Part shown: piece by piece, positions 45,850 to 55,003 of the stretch
How the letters are laid out: every line of letters begins with the position of its first letter
How positions within the stretch are numbered: the first letter of the stretch is position 1
NCBI RefSeq assembly: GCF_002368115.1
Contig: NZ_AP018316.1
Span: forward strand, 983,997 to 1,047,996
Length of the DNA: 64,000 nucleotides
Origin: Dolichospermum compactum NIES-806
GTDB lineage: Bacteria > Cyanobacteriota > Cyanobacteriia > Cyanobacteriales > Nostocaceae
Direction of reading: 5' to 3'
Position numbers and translations under genes: made by a program
The notes under the pieces: generated by a model
What the model saw: the letters and a program-made list of their open reading frames with translations, nothing else
The model's database searches: none
What the model was told of the DNA's origin: nothing

Positions 45850-46172
45850 ATAATTATCGCCAAATCATTCAAAAAATCTTAACCGAATATTCTCAACTTC
45901 CCTACGCTTACGGAGAACTAGAAAGACAACTAATAATCGGCCAAACCGCCAACCATTACCTACTACTAACATTAGGCTGGGAAAATAATCAACGAGTGCA
46001 TGGTTGCTTAGTTCATATAGACATAATCAACGATAAAATCTGGATTCAAAGAGACGGAACAGAATACGGTATAGCCAACGAACTTGTTAACGCTGGTATT
46101 CCTAAAAATCAAATAGTTTTAGCCTTCCAACCAGCCGATATCAGACAATATACAGAATTTGCCCTTGCTTAG
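45837..46172 (+). CDS. xisI: XisI family protein (third copy)
   Basis: 111 residues from ATG 45837 (MDTLNNYRQIIQKILTEYSQ); the open frame from 45795 is the XisH tail read in another frame. Hallmarks: ELERQLIIGQTANHYLL, KIWIQRDGTEYGI, RQYTEFALA. Its XisH is only a relic, so this is an orphan xisI. Confidence 0.9.
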   Translation: MDTLNNYRQIIQKILTEYSQLPYAYGELERQLIIGQTANHYLLLTLGWENNQRVHGCLVHIDIINDKIWIQRDGTEYGIANELVNAGIPKNQIVLAFQPADIRQYTEFALA

Positions 46173-46187
46173 TTTAAAACTCATTAT

Positions 46188-46210
46188 AAAAAAAAGAGGC
46201 TTAAAGCCTC
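46188..46210 (-). terminator. intrinsic terminator after hicB
   Basis: On the minus strand the stem GAGGCTT / AAGCCTC (46196-46210) is followed by eight T residues (46195 to 46188). It lies 29 bp past the hicB stop. Confidence 0.88.
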
Positions 46211-46238
46211 CACCAAAATAAATTTCATTAATCAATAA

Positions 46239-46562
46239 TCAACCAAGTTTATAACTGATATATCGGTTCAGACTAACTTTTTCTTCTGCGGCTTCTATAG
46301 CTAATTTGCGGTGTAGTGCCGGAGTGATGCGTACCTGAAATTTACCACTATATTGCTTCTGGGCTAGTGGCTCTGGGGGTATCTCCCCAGTAGTTTCCAT
46401 ATCAGCTAGTATATCTTTCACTAGCTCTGTAATACCTTTGAGAGCAGTAAAATTATCTTCATGAAGATAAGACAGGCTAGGAAATTCAGCACACAAACCC
46501 ACAAATTCTTGATCCTCTTGTGACCAAGTAACTCTATATGTATAGTGGTTGTGATTAACCAT
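46239..46562 (-). CDS. hicB: HicB family antitoxin
   Basis: 107 residues from ATG 46562 (MVNHNHYTYRVTWSQEDQEF). N-terminal HicB fold with EFVGLCAEFPSLSYLHED; C-terminal ribbon-helix-helix (KFQVRITPALHRKLAIEA, VSLNRYIS). Its start overlaps the hicA end by 8 bp. Expected to bind HicA and repress the operon. Confidence 0.88.
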   Translation of the reverse strand: MVNHNHYTYRVTWSQEDQEFVGLCAEFPSLSYLHEDNFTALKGITELVKDILADMETTGEIPPEPLAQKQYSGKFQVRITPALHRKLAIEAAEEKVSLNRYISYKLG

Positions 46563-46827
46563 TTTCCGATTCCTCAGTTTCTTCAATTGCTGCTAATTTT
46601 TCGATCGCATCCAAAACTTGTCTAACTTGATAGGGCTTTGCCTTTCCTTTGTCGCTTTGGATGTTGACTCGCGGATCTCCACCCCAGGGCATCTTGTAGA
46701 CACAGTGGCTTGTCCCTTGCTGTCTGGGTTCTCCAAAATAATGAGTGCAAACCTTTACTAAATCAGTAAAGTTGACGTTCTGAGGATTATTTTTGAGTTC
46801 AGCAAGGATTTTTTTCATTTGTGTCAT
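46555..46827 (-). CDS. hicA: HicA family toxin
   Basis: 90 residues from ATG 46827 (MTQMKKILAELKNNPQNVNF). The catalytic His is in QGTSHCVYKMPW; KGKAKPYQVRQVLDAIEKL follows. mRNA interferase; a larger HicA variant than the dead copy at 44508. The frame is open to 46863 but the upstream part is not conserved. Confidence 0.87.
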   Translation of the reverse strand: MTQMKKILAELKNNPQNVNFTDLVKVCTHYFGEPRQQGTSHCVYKMPWGGDPRVNIQSDKGKAKPYQVRQVLDAIEKLAAIEETEESENG

Positions 46828-47125
46828 CTTCAGGTTTCCTTTTGTATATAAAATCCATGTCAATGTAAATTAAGTAAAATCACTTAGATTGTACTCAGTA
46901 TTAACAATGCACGAATGTAGAAACCTTAAGCACTGTTCCCAGTCAAGGTGGATAAATGCTTATCATAAGAAATTGAACTTTAGATAGAATGCCATAATGT
47001 TGATAGCTCAATTATAGGATCAATATTGGTACTATGTCAATCCTTTTTTGATGGTAGGTGTAGATATAGCGGAACTGTAGGGGCAAGGTCAGCGATCGCC
47101 TTCGACACTGCCGAGTCCCAATAGG

Positions 47126-47345
47126 ATAGCATTAGGACAGCAAGACCCCGAAAGAGTATTATATTTAGCTATATCTAAGAGGTTGTTTGAAAACTTTTTC
47201 GTGTGGGATTTGACACCCGCAGATCCCCCTAAATCCCCCTTGAAAAGGGGGACTTTGAGGAATTTAGCCCCCCTTTGTAAGGGGGGGTGGGGGGATCTCG
47301 ATTAATTCTGATACTTTTCAAACATCCTCTAAAGACATTATTTTT
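47126..47345 (+). pseudogene. xisH: xisH relic split by a 151-bp MITE
   Basis: Before the element the frame reads IALGQQDPERVLYLAIS; after removal of the element and one TAA it continues K-D-I, the usual XisH run LAISKDI. The region between ALGQ and DPER has already lost about 12 codons, so the gene was dead or dying. Downstream homology fades within a few codons. Confidence 0.75.
47179..47329. mobile_element. 151-bp MITE with TAA target duplication
   Basis: Ends GAGGTTGTTTGAAAA and, on the other strand, GAGGATGTTTGAAAA; direct TAA at 47176-47178 and 47330-47332. Inside are strings AGATCCCCCTAAATCCCCC and GGGGGGATCT that form a G/C-rich hairpin. IS5/IS1031-type elements make TNA duplications, so it may be moved by such a transposase; inferred. 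Confidence 0.88.
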
Positions 47346-47367
47346 ATGCATCTTTCTAATCGCCTGA

Positions 47368-47781
47368 TTATTCCCTAAAATCACAAACCAACCGCTTAAA
47401 CATAGACACAGAAACAATAGTAGTATTCACTAAATTCTGTGCTTGATTAAAATCAGTATCTCCAGTAATTAAAAAATCCGCCTCTGCTGCGACAGCACAA
47501 GCTAAAAACTTTTCATCCTTTCTATCTCTAGCAAAATCTATAGTTACCTGAACATCAACTAATTTAGTTACCAAATCCATAACATCTAACCATTCTTTTC
47601 TGACTTCATCTGTCAACTTAAACTTCTTCCGACTTAACACATCCTGATACTCTGCTAAAATATCCTCAGAAACAACCCAATCACAATTAGGACTATCCAC
47701 AACAAATTGAATAACTTCCCTTGGTTCTCTCCCCTTGAGAACAGCAGAAACTAAAACATTAGTATCAATAATAACTTTCAT
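47368..47781 (-). CDS. PIN-domain toxin
   Basis: 137 residues. MKVIIDTNVLVSAVLKGREP gives the first catalytic Asp, DRKDEKFLACAVAAEADFLI and TGDTDF the others; complete PIN ribonuclease. Overlaps the antitoxin stop by 4 bp (47778-47781). Confidence 0.9.
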   Translation of the reverse strand: MKVIIDTNVLVSAVLKGREPREVIQFVVDSPNCDWVVSEDILAEYQDVLSRKKFKLTDEVRKEWLDVMDLVTKLVDVQVTIDFARDRKDEKFLACAVAAEADFLITGDTDFNQAQNLVNTTIVSVSMFKRLVCDFRE

Positions 47782-48017
47782 TCCCCACGCCGATAAGCTT
47801 CAATTTCTGCGGCTATATCCTCATCTGTAACCTCTTCCACACCAGAAATAGCCTGAGTTTTATCAAATAAATTCCGCAATTTATTACTAATTGCAACTTG
47901 CGGGTTATCTTCAGCTAAAACAATAATCTCCACACGCTGTCCAACTTGAAAAGGTAAATCAGATAAAACTACCTGCTTCGGGTCTTCAATCGTGATATAA
48001 GTCTTGTAAGCATTCAT
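47778..48017 (-). CDS. antitoxin of PIN toxin
   Basis: 79 residues: MNAYKTYITIEDPKQVVLSD has a beta-strand, AbrB/SpoVT-like feel; the C-terminal EEVTDEDIAAEIEAYRRGE is a common toxin-binding tail. Coupled to the PIN gene by a 4-bp overlap. Confidence 0.85.
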   Translation of the reverse strand: MNAYKTYITIEDPKQVVLSDLPFQVGQRVEIIVLAEDNPQVAISNKLRNLFDKTQAISGVEEVTDEDIAAEIEAYRRGE

Positions 48018-48091
48018 GATTTATTCTGCTATTTATCCTGTATATATTTTATAACACTTCTCTTCCTTTACGCCTTTGCGTGAGATATAAA

Positions 48092-48478
48092 TTATGGTAC
48101 AGGAGCATTTTTAGGATGTTTACCCGCATAATAGACAACAACCTTTAATTGCTCCTCATTAGGAACATAAAATACACTATAACCACTTGTAACTTCATAC
48201 TCCCAAACACCTTGATAAACTTTACCCTTTAAAGGAAAAACCCGCTTTGGTTGTCTAGTTGTTGGTGCATTACATAAATCTTCATAACAACGAGAGCAAT
48301 TTTCTGGATAACGTTGCATTAAAGCTTCCCAATCTCGATTAACCCTTTTATTTTTAGCAACTACTAACCAAGTTCCAATAGTTTGAGATAATGCAGGTGC
48401 AGATAATTTTACTTCTGGTGGTTCTACATTATCAATTAACTCATTTTCAGCAGCATTATCTGATATAAAATAATTCAA
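48092..48478 (-). CDS. RelE/ParE-like putative toxin
   Basis: 128 residues. After a variable first 40 residues, NRDWEALMQRYPENCSRC, RVFPLKGKVYQGVWEYEV, YSVFYVPNE and VVVYYAGKHP resemble a RelE/ParE-type core. Overlaps the upstream gene by 4 bp (48475-48478). The call is by pattern only. Confidence 0.65.
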   Translation of the reverse strand: MNYFISDNAAENELIDNVEPPEVKLSAPALSQTIGTWLVVAKNKRVNRDWEALMQRYPENCSRCYEDLCNAPTTRQPKRVFPLKGKVYQGVWEYEVTSGYSVFYVPNEEQLKVVVYYAGKHPKNAPVP

Positions 48479-48867
48479 CTACCACTTTTATTAATAGGTG
48501 ATGTTAAAGGTATTTCATCAGTTTCATCATTAAAAGCTGCTGCTAACTCAGGACTAAGAATAGCTATAGAACTTTCTTTCCATTCATAAATAATAGCATC
48601 AATCAAATCCCAAGCCTGATTAGAAGTATCAGTTAAACGAAAAGCCTCACTCACTTCTTTAATAAAATCTTGCAATTCATCTGCATCAAAAACCCGCAAC
48701 CAACCATAAGGATGTTCATAACCAATTTCTTGACCCAATAACAACCGAAACGCCACCGATAACACCTCAAAAACAGCCTTACTTTGTGTTACACCCTTCA
48801 CTAAATAAACTACATCCTCACGACGCAACAGATTGGTCATTTCTAGTAATAGTAATTGGATGTTCAT
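48475..48867 (-). CDS. hypothetical partner of RelE-like protein
   Basis: 130 residues from ATG 48867 (MNIQLLLLEMTNLLRREDVV). The frame is open to TTG 48948, but that part (PVDAMLDTGFTKFMAI) belongs to an aspartyl-protease relic. Helical, no membrane segment; VFDADELQDFIKEVSEAF is repeated in the fragment at 45496. Likely the antitoxin or helper of the next gene (4-bp overlap). Confidence 0.65.
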   Translation of the reverse strand: MNIQLLLLEMTNLLRREDVVYLVKGVTQSKAVFEVLSVAFRLLLGQEIGYEHPYGWLRVFDADELQDFIKEVSEAFRLTDTSNQAWDLIDAIIYEWKESSIAILSPELAAAFNDETDEIPLTSPINKSGS

Positions 48868-48965
48868 AAGCCTAATTGCCATAAATTTGGTAAAACCCGT
48901 ATCTAACATTGCATCTACAGGCAAATTTAACCCATCAGCAGTAATCAAATCAATCTGAAAAAATA
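48868..48965 (-). pseudogene. N-terminal relic of a retropepsin-like aspartyl protease
   Basis: The frame reads FFQIDLITADGLNLPVDAML then DTGFTKFMAI, the active-site DTG region of small cyanobacterial clan-AA proteases. It is cut on both sides: a ParD relic before it and the 48475 gene after. Confidence 0.65.
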
Positions 48966-49139
48966 GCTAGCAACATCCACCTTTTCCCGTGTTTCTTCCA
49001 CCTAATTCTGATAACCCTTATCCCACTCCAAAAGCAACTTCAAAGCCTTACTAATTACATCTTCAGGATTTGTATATCTACCCGTTGCAATTTGCGCTGC
49101 GATAATTTGCTCTAATTCTGGTTTAATTTGGATATTCAT
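48966..49139 (-). pseudogene. ParD-like antitoxin with in-frame stop
   Basis: ATG 49139 starts MNIQIKPELEQIIAAQIATG, RYTNPEDVISKALKLLLEWD and reaches a TAG at 49002-49004 after 45 codons. Beyond it VEETREKVDVA continues the family sequence, where the stop stands for the usual Trp (KWVEETR). No ParE gene follows. Ribbon-helix-helix antitoxin remains. Confidence 0.8.
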
Positions 49140-49292
49140 GATTTATCCTCGTATTTGACCTATATATATTTTATGATACTTTTCTTACTTTGCGTCTTTG
49201 CTCCTTTGTGTCTTTGCGCGAAATAAAAATATCAATAATTGCTATACTAGGAACATTACCACACAATTATCTCATATTAATAGTAAAAATAT

Positions 49293-49874
49293 ATGACTCT
49301 TAGCCAATTTCACCCCTATCTTTCCCCAGAAGAATATTTAGAAGCCGAAAAATCCAGCCCTATTAAACATGAATATATCCAAGGACAAATTTACGCAATG
49401 GCAGGTGCTAGTGATGCCCATGTGACAATTACTGCTAACTTAGTCGCTCTTTTAAGAAATCATATTCGTGGTACAGGATGCCGTCTTTACGTCGCTGATA
49501 TGAAAGCGAGAATTGAATCTCTAGATATTTTTTATTATCCTGATATTATGGTAACTTGCGATTCAAGAGATACACAATTTGAATATTTTAAACGATATCC
49601 AAGTTTAATCATTGAAGTTTTATCACCTTCTACAGAAGCCTTAGATAGAGGTGATAAATTTAGTGATTATCAAGAAATAGAAACTTTACAAGAATATGTT
49701 TTAGTAAGCCAAAATCGTCAACGAATTGATTGTTTTCGCCGCAATTCTGAAGGAAGATGGGTTCTTTATAGTTATAGAGGAAATCAACAATTAGAATTAA
49801 CCAGTGTGAATTTTTCTTGTCCTCTAACTGATGTTTATGAAGACGTTACTTTTCCGACAAATTTAAGTAAGTAA
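49293..49874 (+). CDS. Uma2 family endonuclease (DUF820)
   Basis: 193 residues. YLSPEEYLEAEKSSPIKHEY, YAMAGASDAHVTI, MKARIESLDIFYYPDIMVTC and LIIEVLSPSTEALDRGDKF are the family marks; the PD-(D/E)xK site is PD ... E-x-L. Very abundant in cyanobacteria; cellular role unknown. Complete. Confidence 0.92.
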   Translation: MTLSQFHPYLSPEEYLEAEKSSPIKHEYIQGQIYAMAGASDAHVTITANLVALLRNHIRGTGCRLYVADMKARIESLDIFYYPDIMVTCDSRDTQFEYFKRYPSLIIEVLSPSTEALDRGDKFSDYQEIETLQEYVLVSQNRQRIDCFRRNSEGRWVLYSYRGNQQLELTSVNFSCPLTDVYEDVTFPTNLSK

Positions 49875-49879
49875 AATAT

Positions 49880-50032
49880 GACATTGGTATTATACTAATT
49901 GCTCAAAATCTGTAAGAGAATAACCTTTCTACTTTAAAAGTGCATAGGCTTACGGGTTCAGTCGTCAGGTGCGTCAGATGTCAAATTTCTGTTGATTGTT
50001 GATGAATTATCGAGTCTGACGCACCCTACAAA
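49880..50032. repeat. copy of HNH-partner 3' end plus GTGCGTCAGA palindrome
   Basis: 49880-49950 is a near-exact copy of 45106-45170, the end of the HNH-partner gene (TTGCTCAAAATCTG, AGAGAATAACCTTTC). It runs into GGTGCGTCAGA ... TCTGACGCACCCTAC at 49960-50032, the same palindrome core as 4056-4184. No gene is seen in 49875-50163. Confidence 0.8.
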
Positions 50033-50163
50033 GCAAGCCAATTGGTTTAGTCCTAAATTCGTCAAAATGTCTTGGACAGACTACTATTATAGGGAGTTAT
50101 ACCCCCTATTTACCAGCAATATCTTTTATAAAATCTGGATAGATATTAGCTAAAAAATTGCTC

Positions 50164-51129
50164 CTAACTTATCAATTTCTGCCAAGTCATTGCCCCAACA
50201 ATACCATCAGCAGTTAAACCATTTTGCTGTTGAAATTTCTTGAGTGCTGCTTCCGTTTGTGAACCATAAATACCATCGGGATTAGCACCTATACGAAATT
50301 GTAAGTACCTGATAATTACGCCACTAGCATGAGTTCCTTGAATAACTCGTTTAGCTAATATTTGATTGATAGCATCCCAGGTAGTGTTACTAGCAATTCC
50401 TGTTGGTAAAACTCCCACAATTCTCTGGAATTTTTCCGTTGCTGAAGATGTAGCTGCTCCCATGCCATTATCTTCTACTAAGGGACGATTATTTTTATCA
50501 GTAATTTTCAGCCGATTTAAAGCCTGTTGTAGTCTGAGAATGCTCTTATCTTTATTCTGTTCCTCATCTATAACAGGATTTACAGGCGTATTAGAAGCAG
50601 GATTTACAGAAGTACTTGCTACTTTACCTGTTAACCCAGCAACTATGGCATTAGCCATTGCTTCACCATCATATATTTGCATATCTTTGGCAGAATCAAT
50701 GAAACAACCTTCTATGAGAATTCCTGGCATATTTGTTCTTTTGAGAACATACAGGTGAGAACCACTTTTAACACCACGATTAAAAAAGCCAAATTTGACA
50801 ATTTCATCTAATACTTTCCGGGCGACTTTTCTGCCGGCATCGCTAATAGCAAATACTTCTGTCCCATTAGCTTGTCCATTAAAAGCATTAAAATGAATAG
50901 ATACAAAAAAATCTACTCGGTTATTATTGGCTTTTTCGCACCGTCTACCTAATGATTGATTTACTGTACTGGCGCTATTTGGTTTACATGAGATTACTGT
51001 ATGTCCTAGACTTTCTAGTTTAGCGATAACCTTGTTACCCACTTCCATTGTTAACTTATCTTCCGATTTAATGCCGCTTGCACCACTATCGGGAGGGCAG
51101 TTGTGACCAATATCAATGCCGAATTTCAT
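50164..51129 (-). CDS. N-acetylmuramoyl-L-alanine amidase with two peptidoglycan-binding domains
   Basis: 321 residues. Amidase_3 core (1-170): zinc ligands in DIGHNCPPDSG (His), KLTMEVG (Glu), SIHFNAFNG (His) and catalytic Glu in ILIEGCFID. Two PG-binding_1 repeats follow (about 200-260 and 265-320, GIYGSQTEAALKKFQQQNGL). There is no signal peptide, so export is unclear or it acts after lysis. Cleaves the amide bond between MurNAc and the stem peptide. Confidence 0.9.
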   Translation of the reverse strand: MKFGIDIGHNCPPDSGASGIKSEDKLTMEVGNKVIAKLESLGHTVISCKPNSASTVNQSLGRRCEKANNNRVDFFVSIHFNAFNGQANGTEVFAISDAGRKVARKVLDEIVKFGFFNRGVKSGSHLYVLKRTNMPGILIEGCFIDSAKDMQIYDGEAMANAIVAGLTGKVASTSVNPASNTPVNPVIDEEQNKDKSILRLQQALNRLKITDKNNRPLVEDNGMGAATSSATEKFQRIVGVLPTGIASNTTWDAINQILAKRVIQGTHASGVIIRYLQFRIGANPDGIYGSQTEAALKKFQQQNGLTADGIVGAMTWQKLIS

Positions 51130-51292
51130 TTTTATCTCCTTAATTGACTTTGTTGCTATGCCAAGAATCTGCTGCTGGTTAATTTAGTTCCAAAAAGCAT
51201 AGACATTATTTTAATCTCTAGGTAGAGATTCCCCCATTAATCCCCAAAAATGTTTAAGATCAATGTAAAGAAATATTTCGTAGCAAAAGCGC

Positions 51293-54200
51293 ATGAAACG
51301 CATTGTCTTGATTGCTGGGTTTGAATCGTTTAACGCGGACTTGTACCGAAAAGCGGCTGATTTGGCTAATTCCCAGTGTCCAGAGTTGGATATTCGAGTA
51401 TTTAGCGATCGCAATATTACCACCAATAGCACGGAAGTTGAAGCAGCCCTCAAAAACGCAGATGTGTTCTTTGGCAGTTTACTCTTCGATTATGATCAAG
51501 TTGTGTGGTTGCGAGAGCGTGTCGCTAATATTCCTATCCGTCTCATTTTCGAGTCAGCACTGGAATTAATGAGTTTAACCAAAATAGGAGCATTCGCTAT
51601 CGGTGACAAACCCGCAGGAATGCCCAAACCCATTAAATTCATCCTTGACAAATTCAGCAACGGTAAAGAAGAAGACAAACTCGCCGGTTATATCAGTTTT
51701 CTGAAAATTGGACCCAAGTTATTAAAATTCATCCCAGTCCAAAAAGTCCAAGACCTTCGTAACTGGTTAATTATCTATGGTTACTGGAACGCTGGGGGTT
51801 CAGAAAACGTCGCTGCCCTATTTTGGACAATTGCGGAAAAATACTTAGATTTAAAAATTGGAGATATACCGCCACCCATCGAAACCCCCGACATGGGTTT
51901 ATTACATCCCGAATATCAAGGGTTTTTTAGATCACCGCGTGAATATTTACAATGGTATCGGAAAAGGGACAAGGGAAGAGGAAATTCTCCAATCATCGGT
52001 ATTTTACTTTATCGAAAGCACGTCATTACCAAATTGCCCTATATTCCCCAACTAATCCGCTATTTTGAAAAAGCCGGTTTAACTCCCTTACCCATCTTTA
52101 TCAACGGCGTAGAAGGTCACGTAGCCGTCAGAGATTGGATGACCAGCGACTACGAAACCCAACAACGTCAAAGAGGTAACATTGAAACTCCTTCCCTTAC
52201 CGCAGAAGCAGTAAAGATTGATGCCATAGTTTCTACCATTGGATTTCCCCTAGTTGGTGGTCCGGCTGGTTCAATGGAAGCAGGAAGACAGGTGGAAGTT
52301 GCTAAACGCATTCTCACAGCTAAAAATATCCCTTATATCGTCGCTGCACCGTTATTAATTCAAGATATTTATTCTTGGACGCGCCAAGGTGTAGGCGGTT
52401 TGCAAAGTGTTGTCTTATATGCTTTACCAGAATTAGATGGGGCGATTGATACAATTCCTCTCGGTGGTTTAGTTGGGGAACAAATTTATTTAGTTCCTGA
52501 ACGAGTCCGGCGTTTAACTAATAGAGTTAAAAGCTGGGTTTCCCTCCGCCAAAAACCTATTTCTCAACGGAAAATTGCCATTATTTTATATGGGTTTCCC
52601 CCCGGTTACGGTGCAGTCGGAACTGCTGCATTATTAAACGTTCCCCGCAGTTTAATTAAATTACTAAATGCCCTCAAAGAACAAGGTTATACAGTTGGTG
52701 ACATTCCCGAAGATGGGGAAGAATTAATTCGCCAAATCAAAGAAGCAGATGAAAATCCCAACCTGCAAACAAGTAAAGAGGAAATCATATCCCCCCTCGT
52801 TTACGGGGGGGGTTCTACAGTCAATGCAAAAACCTTAGAAAAATGGTTAGGTTATCTTTTCACAACTCGCATTGAAAAACAATGGAAATACCTCACCGGT
52901 AGCGGCATTAAAACCTATGGTGATGAGTTCAATATTGGTGGTGTGCAATTAGGAAATGTGTGGATAGGTGTCCAGCCACCTTTGGGAATTCAAGGTGATC
53001 CCATGCGGTTAATGTTTGAAAGAGATTTAACCCCCCATCCCCAATATGCAGCTTATTATAAATGGTTACAAAATGAATTTGAAGCTGATGCAGTTGTTCA
53101 CTTTGGAATGCACGGAACAGTCGAATGGTTGCCCGGTTCGCCATTAGGAAATACAGGTTATTCTTGGTCTGATATTCTGTTAGGAAATCTGCCAAATCTC
53201 TATATCTATGCAGCCAATAATCCTTCTGAATCAATATTAGCTAAACGTCGCGGTTATGGGGTGTTAATTTCTCATAATGTTCCTCCTTATGGACGCGCTG
53301 GTTTATATAAAGAGTTGGTGAATTTACGCGATTTAATCGCCGAATATCGGGAAGATCCAGAAAAGAATTATCTGTTAAAGGAAGGGATTTGTAAAAAAAT
53401 TGTTGATACTGGTTTGGAGGTGGATTGTCCTTTTGATGATGCGAAAAGGTTGGGTATTCCCTTTACACCTGAAAATGTAAGGATGTTTAGCAATCATGCT
53501 TTTGATCATTATTTGGTCAAGTTGTATGAATATTTACAAGTTCTTGAAAATCGTCTTTTTTCTTCTGGTTTACATACTTTAGGTGAAGCACCGAATCAGG
53601 AGGAGTTAACTGGTTATTTAAATGCTTATTTTGGGGAAGAGAATGAACCGCGAAGAAGCGAAGAACACGAAGAAAGAAGAGAAGAAGAAAGAAAGGAAAT
53701 TACAAGGTTATTAAATCAATCTACTGATGAGTTAACGAATTTATTAAGGGGTTTAAATGGTGAGTTTATTCCTCCTGCACCTGGTGGAGATTTGTTGCGT
53801 GATGGCGCTGGTGTTTTACCGACGGGTAGGAATATTCATGCTTTAGATCCTTATCGGATGCCTTCTCCTGCTGCTTTTGAACGAGGTAAGGAAATTGCTA
53901 AGAAAATTATTTCTCAGTCTTTAGATGAAAATAAGAAATACCCAGAAACAGTGGCAGTTTTATTATGGGGTTTGGATGCTATTAAAACTAAGGGTGAATC
54001 TTTGGGGATTCTCTTGGAATTGGTAGGCGCTGAACCTGTAAAGGAGGGAACGGGAAGAATTGTTAGATATGATTTAAAACCTCTTGCTGATGTTGGACAT
54101 CCACGTATTGATGTGTTAGCAAATCTATCGGGTATTTTCCGAGATAGTTTTGTGAATATCATTGAATTATTGGATGATTTATTTCAACGGGCTGCGGAAA

Positions 54201-54997
54201 TTGATGAACCTGAGGAAATGAATTTTATTAGAAAACACGCTTTGATTTTGAAAGCCCAAGGTGTGGAAAATTCTTCCGCAAGATTGTTTTCTAATCCCTC
54301 TGGTGATTTTGGTTCTTTAGTTAATGATAGGGTGGTTGATGGTAATTGGGAATCTGGAGAAGAGTTGGGAAATACTTGGGAAAGTCGCAATGTCTTTAGT
54401 TATGGTAGAAATGATAAAGGACAAGCTAGGCCGGAAGTATTGCAGACTTTATTAAAAACTAGCGATCGCATTATTCAAGAAATAGATTCGGTAGAATATG
54501 GATTAACCGATATTCAGGAATATTATGCCAATACAGGCGGTTTGAAAAAAGCCGCAGAAAAACAAAGCGGCAAAAAAGTACAAGCCAGTTTTGTCGAAAG
54601 TTTTTCTAAGGACACTACACCCCGCAATTTAGATGATTTATTGCGAATGGAATACAGAACTAAGTTATTAAACCCTAAATGGGCGGACGCAATGGCGAAT
54701 CAAGGTTCTGGAGGTGCTTTTGAAATTTCCCAACGCATGACAGCTTTAATAGGTTGGGGTGGAACTGCCGATTTTCAAGATGATTGGGTATATGATCAAG
54801 CAGCAGAAACTTATGCTTTAGATCCAGAAATGGCAGAAAAATTACGCAAAGCCAATCCTGAAGCCTTTAAAAATATTGTGGGGAGAATGTTAGAAGCATC
54901 AGGACGCGGTTTATGGCAAGCTGACGGAGATAAATTAGATAAACTGCGTCAATTATATGATTTAACTGATCAAGAATTAGAAGGAGTAACAGTTTAA
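51293..54997 (+). CDS. bchH: magnesium chelatase subunit H (short form)
   Basis: 1234 residues; the main cyanobacterial ChlH is about 1330, so this looks like the shorter paralogue. It starts MKRIVLIAGFESFNADLYRK. Core blocks: HFGMHGTVEWLPGS, RGYGVLISHNVPPYGRAGLY, AADVVHF-like EADAVVHFGMHG, DPYRMPSPAAFERG, and the C-terminal GRGLWQADGDKLDKL. H subunit binds protoporphyrin IX and works with ChlI/ChlD to insert Mg; CobN relatives also exist, so cobalt chelation is an alternative. A charged insertion (RRSEEHEERREEERKE) near residue 785-800 matches a dispersed DNA repeat. Confidence 0.87.
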   Translation: MKRIVLIAGFESFNADLYRKAADLANSQCPELDIRVFSDRNITTNSTEVEAALKNADVFFGSLLFDYDQVVWLRERVANIPIRLIFESALELMSLTKIGAFAIGDKPAGMPKPIKFILDKFSNGKEEDKLAGYISFLKIGPKLLKFIPVQKVQDLRNWLIIYGYWNAGGSENVAALFWTIAEKYLDLKIGDIPPPIETPDMGLLHPEYQGFFRSPREYLQWYRKRDKGRGNSPIIGILLYRKHVITKLPYIPQLIRYFEKAGLTPLPIFINGVEGHVAVRDWMTSDYETQQRQRGNIETPSLTAEAVKIDAIVSTIGFPLVGGPAGSMEAGRQVEVAKRILTAKNIPYIVAAPLLIQDIYSWTRQGVGGLQSVVLYALPELDGAIDTIPLGGLVGEQIYLVPERVRRLTNRVKSWVSLRQKPISQRKIAIILYGFPPGYGAVGTAALLNVPRSLIKLLNALKEQGYTVGDIPEDGEELIRQIKEADENPNLQTSKEEIISPLVYGGGSTVNAKTLEKWLGYLFTTRIEKQWKYLTGSGIKTYGDEFNIGGVQLGNVWIGVQPPLGIQGDPMRLMFERDLTPHPQYAAYYKWLQNEFEADAVVHFGMHGTVEWLPGSPLGNTGYSWSDILLGNLPNLYIYAANNPSESILAKRRGYGVLISHNVPPYGRAGLYKELVNLRDLIAEYREDPEKNYLLKEGICKKIVDTGLEVDCPFDDAKRLGIPFTPENVRMFSNHAFDHYLVKLYEYLQVLENRLFSSGLHTLGEAPNQEELTGYLNAYFGEENEPRRSEEHEERREEERKEITRLLNQSTDELTNLLRGLNGEFIPPAPGGDLLRDGAGVLPTGRNIHALDPYRMPSPAAFERGKEIAKKIISQSLDENKKYPETVAVLLWGLDAIKTKGESLGILLELVGAEPVKEGTGRIVRYDLKPLADVGHPRIDVLANLSGIFRDSFVNIIELLDDLFQRAAEIDEPEEMNFIRKHALILKAQGVENSSARLFSNPSGDFGSLVNDRVVDGNWESGEELGNTWESRNVFSYGRNDKGQARPEVLQTLLKTSDRIIQEIDSVEYGLTDIQEYYANTGGLKKAAEKQSGKKVQASFVESFSKDTTPRNLDDLLRMEYRTKLLNPKWADAMANQGSGGAFEISQRMTALIGWGGTADFQDDWVYDQAAETYALDPEMAEKLRKANPEAFKNIVGRMLEASGRGLWQADGDKLDKLRQLYDLTDQELEGVTV

Positions 54998-55003
54998 TTG
55001 TAG

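Noticed and set aside
42858..46172. XisH/XisI as evidence for an fdxN excision element
   Set aside because: No xisF recombinase, no nif genes and no attachment repeats are seen; the family is widespread outside that element.
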